From Lachnospiraceae bacterium (GTDB lineage: Bacteria > Bacillota > Clostridia > Lachnospirales > Lachnospiraceae): 12,372 bases of DNA. The stretch is taken from assembly GCA_014804285.1 (NCBI GenBank), contig JAAVAA010000093.1:1-12372 (forward strand). The letters run 5' to 3'. A model generated the notes under the pieces. That model ran no database searches. It worked only from the letters and a program-made list of their open reading frames with translations, and was not told the origin of the DNA. Positions 7,345 through 12,372 of this stretch are shown here, piece by piece (the stretch's first letter is position 1; every line of letters starts with the position of its first letter). The position numbers and the translations under genes were made by a program.

Positions 7345-8025
7345 ATGAGTCTGAAAAAAAGAATAATATCCTGCCTGATTCTTCTGGCAGGCCTTGGGAT
7401 TATCTGTCTGATCGGGTATTTTAGTCAAAAAGAACTGGAAGCAATGGGCAACAATGTGAAAAGCAGTGACAGTAAAAAAATTGCGCTTACCTTTGATGAC
7501 GGTCCCCATCCTTATTATACCAGGCAACTCCTTAAAGGGCTGAGAGAACGGGAGGTCAAGGCAACATTCTTTATAACAGGGAAAAATGTAGAAGCATATC
7601 CGGAAATTGTCAAGGAAATTTATGAGGATGGTCACCTGATCGGCAATCATACCTACAATCATACACAGCTGACAAGTCAGAATGCAGAAAAGTTCAAAGA
7701 GGAGATCATCAGAACCAACGAGGTGATCAAGGATGTAACGGGGGAGGATACGATTTTTATTCGCCCCCCTTATGGCAGTTGGAATAAGGAATTTGAAAAG
7801 GAACTTAACATGTTTCCGGTACTTTGGAATATCGATCCCTTGGACTGGTGCAGCAGTGATGCTTCCTGTATCGTACGAAACGTCTGCTCAAAAGTGGATG
7901 AAAATGACATTATTCTTATGCATGACCAGTATAAGACTACGGTTACGGCGGCGCTTAAGATTGTAGACAGGCTGAAGGAGGAAGGATATGAGTTTGTCAC
8001 GGTAGACGAGCTTATGTTTGATTGA
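7345..8025 (+). CDS. Polysaccharide deacetylase (NodB domain, carbohydrate esterase 4)
   Basis: Expected to remove N-acetyl groups from a surface glycan such as peptidoglycan GlcNAc/MurNAc or an exopolysaccharide. It has 226 residues. ATG 7345 has only a weak upstream ribosome binding site but gives a proper N-terminus: KKR then a hydrophobic helix (about 6-24), acting as signal anchor. The CE4 motifs are complete: T49-F-D-D-G-P54 (D51 base, D52 metal), H102 and H106 in HTYNHT, R140-P-P-Y-G144, DPLDW, and LMHD with H193-D194. This pattern resembles the PdaA/PgdA group, and an active metal-dependent enzyme is likely. The exact substrate cannot be read from sequence. The gene lies 50 nt after the cyclase gene and 11 nt before the next, so it is probably co-transcribed. 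It is an envelope-modifying output in an otherwise signalling-only cluster. Confidence 0.9.
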   Translation: MSLKKRIISCLILLAGLGIICLIGYFSQKELEAMGNNVKSSDSKKIALTFDDGPHPYYTRQLLKGLREREVKATFFITGKNVEAYPEIVKEIYEDGHLIGNHTYNHTQLTSQNAEKFKEEIIRTNEVIKDVTGEDTIFIRPPYGSWNKEFEKELNMFPVLWNIDPLDWCSSDASCIVRNVCSKVDENDIILMHDQYKTTVTAALKIVDRLKEEGYEFVTVDELMFD

Positions 8026-8036
8026 AAGGAACCTGA

Positions 8037-8801
8037 ATGGAAAAAGATACCAAGGAAGAGGAACTTCATAGAAAAAAGGCGGTTTTAAAGACATTTTCAG
8101 GAATTGGTTTTGGCGTACTTGGATTGGCTTTTTTATTTGCGGGCGTAATTATGCAGGATAAAGGCATTCCGGGGGAGATTACCGTACCGGTCATCCTTTC
8201 CGGCTTTTTGGGCTGCAACATGATTGGACTTGTTCTCCTTTTTAAGGCGGCTCCGGAGCTTATGCTGTCAGATATGATAAAAAATCTTGCCATTCGGAAT
8301 AAGATTTATGAAGAAAGTGAGTTGAATAAGCTTTCGGAGATGGAGAAGGAGCGAGTGGTTCACAAGCTCCTTCAAAACAAGTTTCGCAGAACGCAGGAGG
8401 GTTATTTTGTCAAAAAGAAGTTTTCCCTCTATAAAGATTTTATTTATTATTATGTTTGTCTGACGGACGATATTGGAATTGAAAATGCAATAAGAAGGGA
8501 ATCAGTACGTTTTAATCAGACGAAGAAAAGGGGGAATGCCTTTTGTCTGATTCTTCTGATATGGCTGGATAAAATCAGCGAAATAGAAAAGAAGGAATTG
8601 AAGGAGGAAAGTAAGAAATACCTCCTCTCGGAATATGTTTTTGGATCCGGCGCAGAACTGATCGTGGTTGCAATTGATGAAAGCACCCATACAGGTTATT
8701 ATTTGAGAGCGCTAAAAAGGAGGGTGCCGTTTTTGTATGGTCGGGGCTGCAGGTTGATTGAGAAGATATTTGACGGGAATAACGATTTTGTGAAAATGTA
8801 A
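8037..8801 (+). CDS. Unrecognised two-helix membrane protein with a soluble C-terminal domain
   Basis: I do not recognise the family. It has 254 residues; ATG 8037 follows AAGGA (8026-8030) with 6-nt spacing and starts 11 nt after the deacetylase stop, so the two are almost certainly co-transcribed. Seen: a charged N-terminus (1-16), a hydrophobic helix at ~17-40, a short extracellular loop, a second helix at ~49-73, then ~180 cytoplasmic residues. The soluble part begins with a charged helical region (SELNKLSEMEKERVVHKLLQ). It continues with aromatic-rich YKDFIYYYVCL and beta-like strands FCLILLIWL and ELIVVAIDE, suggesting an alpha/beta fold. No catalytic motif is apparent. The topology could suit an accessory protein or regulator of the deacetylase, but there is no direct evidence. 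It is the last gene before the hairpin at 8854-8886. Confidence 0.75.
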   Translation: MEKDTKEEELHRKKAVLKTFSGIGFGVLGLAFLFAGVIMQDKGIPGEITVPVILSGFLGCNMIGLVLLFKAAPELMLSDMIKNLAIRNKIYEESELNKLSEMEKERVVHKLLQNKFRRTQEGYFVKKKFSLYKDFIYYYVCLTDDIGIENAIRRESVRFNQTKKRGNAFCLILLIWLDKISEIEKKELKEESKKYLLSEYVFGSGAELIVVAIDESTHTGYYLRALKRRVPFLYGRGCRLIEKIFDGNNDFVKM

Positions 8802-8853
8802 TCGGCGTATGGTATGTAAAAAAGCAAAAAAGTAACAAAATATCAATAAAAAA

Positions 8854-8886
8854 TGTGGGTAAGATTGTTGAGAAATCTTACCCACA
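8854..8886. terminator. Strong intergenic hairpin, terminator-like
   Basis: TGTGGGTAAGATT (8854-8866) and AATCTTACCCACA (8874-8886) form a perfect 13-bp stem with a 7-nt loop. A run of six A lies immediately before it (8848-8853), so the U-tract is on the minus-strand transcript; downstream on the + strand is only CTTCATT. It probably ends the signalling operon as a weak + strand terminator. It would be a good intrinsic terminator for any minus-strand transcription, such as antisense RNA from helD. Confidence 0.55.
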
Positions 8887-8933
8887 CTTCATTATGTAGT
8901 ATATCATATTGTGAAATTAAAGTCTAGTATTTT

Positions 8934-8962
8934 TTTACATATTTCGCTATCATTGGTATCAG
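8934..8962 (+). promoter_or_regulatory. Probable promoter of the HelD-like gene
   Basis: TTTACA (8934-8939) and TATCAG (8957-8962) are separated by 17 bp, with TG at 8954-8955 making an extended -10 (TGGTATCAG). Transcription would begin near 8969, only about 16 nt before the ATG, with the GGGAGGG ribosome binding site at 8971-8977 close to the 5' end. This gives a very short leader. Confidence 0.45.
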
Positions 8963-8984
8963 TTCATGGCGGGAGGGAAAAGAG

Positions 8985-11900
8985 ATGAATTTTAAAACAT
9001 CAAAACAAGCGGAAGAGAATTATCTGAAAAAAACTCTTGAGGTAGTGAAAAGTAATGTAGAAAATTATGGCCGGGAAGTGGGACGCATGCAGGAGGACAT
9101 TGATGAAATGCTGGCCCATTATCACGACAATGATGTCGAAGTGTATACGATCCTTAGCAATACGGTGACTATGCATGATCATATGAAGTGGGCGCTGATT
9201 AGAAATGAAAAGGCGCTGAAAAAGCCCTATTTCGGCAGAATTATTTTTCATGACAAAGCGCTGGATAAGGAGGAGTCTCTTTATATCGGAAAAGGAGGAA
9301 TTTCTGCGGATGCAACGCATCAGGTAGTGGTAGACTGGCGTGCGCCGGTGGCAAATGCTTACTATGAGAACAGCCTGGGAGAATGCAGCTATGCGGCGCC
9401 CGGTGGTGAAGAAATGGAAATCGATCTGAAGCTGAAACGCACCTATGAGATTGAGGACGGGCAGCTTCAGGATTATTTTGACAGTGAAGTGGTGGCAAAT
9501 GACGAACTCCTTACCAAATATCTGGCAAAAAATAAGCAGGCGGTGTTAAACGAAATCGTTGCCACAATCCAGAAGGAGCAGAATGAAATTATCCGAAAAT
9601 CGCCTTATCATAATATTATCGTGCAAGGGGTAGCAGGCTCCGGTAAGACTACAGTAGCCATGCATAGAATTTCTTTTATTCTTTACAATTATGCGGAAAG
9701 GTTCCGTCCGGACGATTTTTATATCGTGGGCAGCAATCGGATTTTGCTTGATTATATCACAAGTGTGCTTCCGGATCTTGATGTGCACGGTATCCGTCAG
9801 ATGACCATGGAACAGCTTTTTGTGCGTCTGCTGTATGAAGACTGGGATGAACAAAAGTACTCCATAAAAGGTACAGATCCGGGAGACCCAAAAGGCAGTA
9901 TAAAGGGACGGTCGCAGTGGTTTCGGGATTTGGAAGCGTATTGCGGGAATATAGAGCGGGAGGCGATCTCTACAGAATCTGTTTACCTAAATCCAAGACA
10001 GTTTGTTGAGGGATTTCGAAATGGAAAGACCGGTGTATTTGATGAAACTGCCGGAGAAACAATAAATCCGAAGAGTCTGGTCTGTCTGGTGGATGGAACG
10101 GTGGTGGAAGATTATCTGCGGGAAAATCCTTCGATATCCGTTCAGAATAAAATTGATATGCTCAATCAGCGTCTGACGGGAAAAATTAAGGACGAGTTTC
10201 TGGGAAAGGGAATCAAATACACGGAAGCGGAGCGGAAGGCAATTTTAAAGGCCTACCGGGGAAGATACGGAGGAAGAGAGTGGAAACGCTCTATTTACGA
10301 AATGTATCAAGATTTCCTGATGAAGCAGGCGGTAAAGGGATATGAGGTGGAGATCCCTGATAAGGAGTTCGATGTTTATGATCTGGCGGCGTTAGCTTAT
10401 CTATATAAGAGGATCAAGGAAAAAGAGGTGATCAGTGAAGCTCATCATATTGTCATTGATGAAGCGCAGGATTTTGGGATGATGGCATATCATGTTTTGA
10501 AATTCTGCATTTATGGCTGCACCTATACGGTTATGGGGGACGTTTCCCAGAATATTCATTTTGGGTTTGGGTTAAACGACTGGGAGGAACTGAAAAAGCT
10601 GCTTTTGCCGGATCCAATGGACAGTTTCGGACTGTTGAAAAAGAGCTATCGAAACACCGTAGAAATTTCGAACTTTGCCATGGATATTCTACATCACGGA
10701 AGTTTTTCCGTTTATCCGGCAGAGCCCATCATCCGGCATGGAGATCCGGTCAGGGTAAAGCAGATTTTGGAACGAAAGGAATTGATCAGGGAAACGGCTG
10801 GAATCTGTCAAAGCTGGCAGCAAAAGGGACTGGACACGATTGCTGTGATCTGCAGAGATAAACAGAGTGCAGCGGCAACGGCAAGAGAACTCTCGGAGTA
10901 TGTTGAACTGATGGAAAGTAACCTGGAAAAAGCGGTGTTTGGCAGTGGAATCATGGTGCTTCCGGTGGAATATACCAAAGGATTAGAGTTTGATGCAGTA
11001 CTGATCTTAGATCCCACAAGACAGGAGTACCCAACCGAGGATGGACATGCAAAGCTGCTTTACGTGGCAGCAACCCGCGCACTTCATGAATTGTGTGTTC
11101 TTCACAGCGGAAACCTTACAGGATTAATCGCAGATCCGATTCCCCAAAGAGCAGTGCCGACAGAACCGAAAGAAGAAATACTTTCCGGGGAAAGTGCAGG
11201 GACAAAGCAGGGCGGAAAAGCTCCGAGCAAGGTTTCTATTCTCGCCGGAAAAGTGACAGACGAAGCGAGAATACAGGATCAGGAAGAAAAAAGGAGCAGT
11301 GACGAGCCTGGGCGAAACAAAAGGCCTGTGGCGGTCAGCAGGAAGCCTGCTTCTTTTTCTATAGCAACGCCAGAGGATAAGAAGCCATATATCGCCCGGA
11401 AGAGTGGTAAGGCATCTAACAATTTCAAGGAAGAAACAGGCAGGACGGAGGATTTGCGTCAAAGGCAGCCCGCTAATAAAGATACAAGAAGTGCACAGGA
11501 GAAAAAGTCTGGAAACGAAGTTTTGTTTGGAGATATGCCGGTCAATGAAAAGCTTCGTCCGGCAGGGCATTCTAAAATTGATCTGGCAGTCCGCTGGGCG
11601 GAAAAAAGACCGGACGGGCTTTATTTGCAGAGCCGGTACGGGACACTTCGGCTTTGTCCGGTGAACAGCAGAATTATCCGGATCACCTTTGCAAAAGGGG
11701 GAAGCATTGCGCAGGGAACACATTCAAAAATAACTGCGGACAAAGAAGATAAGGCATGGATGTATAAATCTATTGGCAATGTGGTGGAGCTTTTGACGGA
11801 TGAATTGTGTCTGCAGGTGGATAAGGGGACCGGTGCAATCCGCTATATGACACGGGATAAAAAATTACTGCTTGCCGAAAGGAGCAGGGAATGTCGTCAG

Positions 11901-12236
11901 ATAGAGAGCAGTCCGAAGGGGAAAATGCGTACATGGACCTTTTTCGAATGGCAGAAAGGAGAGAATCTCTATGCGGTAAGTCAAGAGGAAAGCGGAATGA
12001 AGCTGAGGGGAACCGCCAGATATATTTCACAGGCGGAAGGACTACCGTTTGTTTTTTCGGATAAAGGATATGGAATTTTGGTGGCGGCAGATTCCCCTGT
12101 AATCTGTTGCGATATTCCGGCCTATGGTTCTTACCTGTATGCGGAAAATGAGATACAGATAGATTTCTATTTTCTTGCAGGAAAGAATCAGAGGGAAATT
12201 TTAAGTGAATATGAGAGTCTTTGCGGGGGAAAGTAG
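8985..12236 (+). CDS. helD: HelD-like UvrD-family ATPase fused to a GH31 N-terminal-like beta-sandwich domain
   Basis: HelD proteins are superfamily 1 ATPases that bind RNA polymerase and release stalled or DNA-bound enzyme. The start is ATG 8985 with GGGAGGG 7 nt upstream. Residues 1-~210 form the N-terminal region with a coiled coil, as in HelD. Walker A is G215-VAGSGKTT with K221; motif II is I491-D-E-A-Q-D496; motif III is GDVSQNI; SYRNTVEIS resembles motif IV; motif V includes T664-K-G-L-E-F-D670; motif VI is LLYVAATRAL with R698. The helicase part ends near 720, close to full length for the family. The chain goes on to 1083: a charged, low-complexity linker (~721-847), FGDMPVNEKLRP (848-859), then a beta-rich domain (866-1083). 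Its DKGYGILVAAD (1026-1036) and FYFLAGKNQREILSEYESL (1061-1079) resemble the GH31 N-terminal sandwich just before the catalytic barrel. No barrel follows. The reading frame is continuous, so the joint is not an obvious frameshift artefact. Function of the tail is unknown. Confidence 0.85.
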   Translation: MNFKTSKQAEENYLKKTLEVVKSNVENYGREVGRMQEDIDEMLAHYHDNDVEVYTILSNTVTMHDHMKWALIRNEKALKKPYFGRIIFHDKALDKEESLYIGKGGISADATHQVVVDWRAPVANAYYENSLGECSYAAPGGEEMEIDLKLKRTYEIEDGQLQDYFDSEVVANDELLTKYLAKNKQAVLNEIVATIQKEQNEIIRKSPYHNIIVQGVAGSGKTTVAMHRISFILYNYAERFRPDDFYIVGSNRILLDYITSVLPDLDVHGIRQMTMEQLFVRLLYEDWDEQKYSIKGTDPGDPKGSIKGRSQWFRDLEAYCGNIEREAISTESVYLNPRQFVEGFRNGKTGVFDETAGETINPKSLVCLVDGTVVEDYLRENPSISVQNKIDMLNQRLTGKIKDEFLGKGIKYTEAERKAILKAYRGRYGGREWKRSIYEMYQDFLMKQAVKGYEVEIPDKEFDVYDLAALAYLYKRIKEKEVISEAHHIVIDEAQDFGMMAYHVLKFCIYGCTYTVMGDVSQNIHFGFGLNDWEELKKLLLPDPMDSFGLLKKSYRNTVEISNFAMDILHHGSFSVYPAEPIIRHGDPVRVKQILERKELIRETAGICQSWQQKGLDTIAVICRDKQSAAATARELSEYVELMESNLEKAVFGSGIMVLPVEYTKGLEFDAVLILDPTRQEYPTEDGHAKLLYVAATRALHELCVLHSGNLTGLIADPIPQRAVPTEPKEEILSGESAGTKQGGKAPSKVSILAGKVTDEARIQDQEEKRSSDEPGRNKRPVAVSRKPASFSIATPEDKKPYIARKSGKASNNFKEETGRTEDLRQRQPANKDTRSAQEKKSGNEVLFGDMPVNEKLRPAGHSKIDLAVRWAEKRPDGLYLQSRYGTLRLCPVNSRIIRITFAKGGSIAQGTHSKITADKEDKAWMYKSIGNVVELLTDELCLQVDKGTGAIRYMTRDKKLLLAERSRECRQIESSPKGKMRTWTFFEWQKGENLYAVSQEESGMKLRGTARYISQAEGLPFVFSDKGYGILVAADSPVICCDIPAYGSYLYAENEIQIDFYFLAGKNQREILSEYESLCGGK

Positions 12237-12253
12237 CTGGTTTCGATAAATTG

Positions 12254-12372
12254 ACGTTTAGCTGGTTTACATGTAATATCTAAACGACCACTCGGATAAG
12301 AAATAAATTCTACGTCAGCACGCTCGATAAAGCGTTCGCGAATTGCTTCCTTAAGAATTTATTTCTTATCCG
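12254..12372 (-). repeat. Structured repeat, copy 2 (candidate non-coding RNA), inverted
   Basis: Read on the minus strand this mirrors copy 1 at 1-118. The outer stem is a perfect 19 bp: CGGATAAGAAATAAATTCT (12293-12311 on +) with its complement at 12354-12372. The conserved core is 12313-12351, 37/39 identical to copy 1. The inner helix reads AGC/GCT where copy 1 has AAC/GTT, one compensatory pair change. The box AGCTAAACGT lies at 12254-12263 (as ACGTTTAGCT on +). In this copy CGTTTAG (12255-12261) can also pair with CTAAACG (12280-12286), making a second 7-bp hairpin with an 18-nt loop. It begins 17 nt after the helD-like stop and is convergent with that gene. The element may continue past the window edge. 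Confidence 0.75.

Noticed and set aside
11093..11723. Open frames on both strands overlapping the linker of the HelD-like gene
   Set aside because: They lie inside a continuous long reading frame, have low-complexity or cysteine-rich artefact-like translations, and lack ribosome binding sites that stand out.

Overview
The window looks like chromosomal DNA from a low-to-moderate-GC anaerobic Firmicute, most probably a Lachnospiraceae-like gut clostridium. The signs are AAAGGAG-type ribosome binding sites, frequent GTG starts, abundant AGA/GGA codons, and a mix of Clostridia-style families (AgrC-like GHKL kinase, LytTR regulator, PAS-GAF-GGDEF protein, HelD). This placement is an inference from gene content and style. 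All seven genes up to the hypothetical membrane protein, and the eighth (HelD-like), lie on the + strand. No tRNA, rRNA, CRISPR array, insertion sequence or transposase is visible, and no gap between genes exceeds 300 bases.

Layout. 1-118: structured repeat, copy 1. 263-1507: membrane-anchored penicillin-binding-type D-Ala-D-Ala carboxypeptidase with its own promoter and a terminator. 1508-1768: regulatory gap with helically phased TTTACAA-like repeats and an extended -10 promoter. 1769-8801: closely spaced, probably one transcription unit, encoding a dCache chemoreceptor, an AgrC-like sensor kinase, a LytTR response regulator, a PAS-GAF-GGDEF diguanylate cyclase, a NodB-type polysaccharide deacetylase and an unrecognised two-helix membrane protein. 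8802-8984: strong hairpin, then a promoter. 8985-12236: HelD-like helicase with an unusual C-terminal extension. 12254-12372: structured repeat, copy 2, in inverted orientation.

How the genes may work together. The central cluster joins three signalling modes: methyl-accepting chemotaxis (the receptor has a complete amino-acid-binding motif), a LytTR two-component system, and c-di-GMP synthesis. It is followed by a cell-surface deacetylase. An environmental or peptide signal could thus be linked to motility, second-messenger level and envelope modification; this is inferred from gene order only.

Two observations stand out. First, the window is bounded by two inverted copies of a ~118-nt element. 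Their 39-nt cores are identical except for two positions, and those two positions form one compensatory base pair (A-U in one copy, G-C in the other). Their outer stems have quite different sequences but each is self-complementary. This is the signature of selection on a folded RNA (or single-stranded DNA), and I do not recognise the family. Second, the HelD-like RNA-polymerase-recycling ATPase continues, after a charged low-complexity linker, into a domain resembling the N-terminal beta-sandwich of GH31 glycosidases, with no catalytic barrel.
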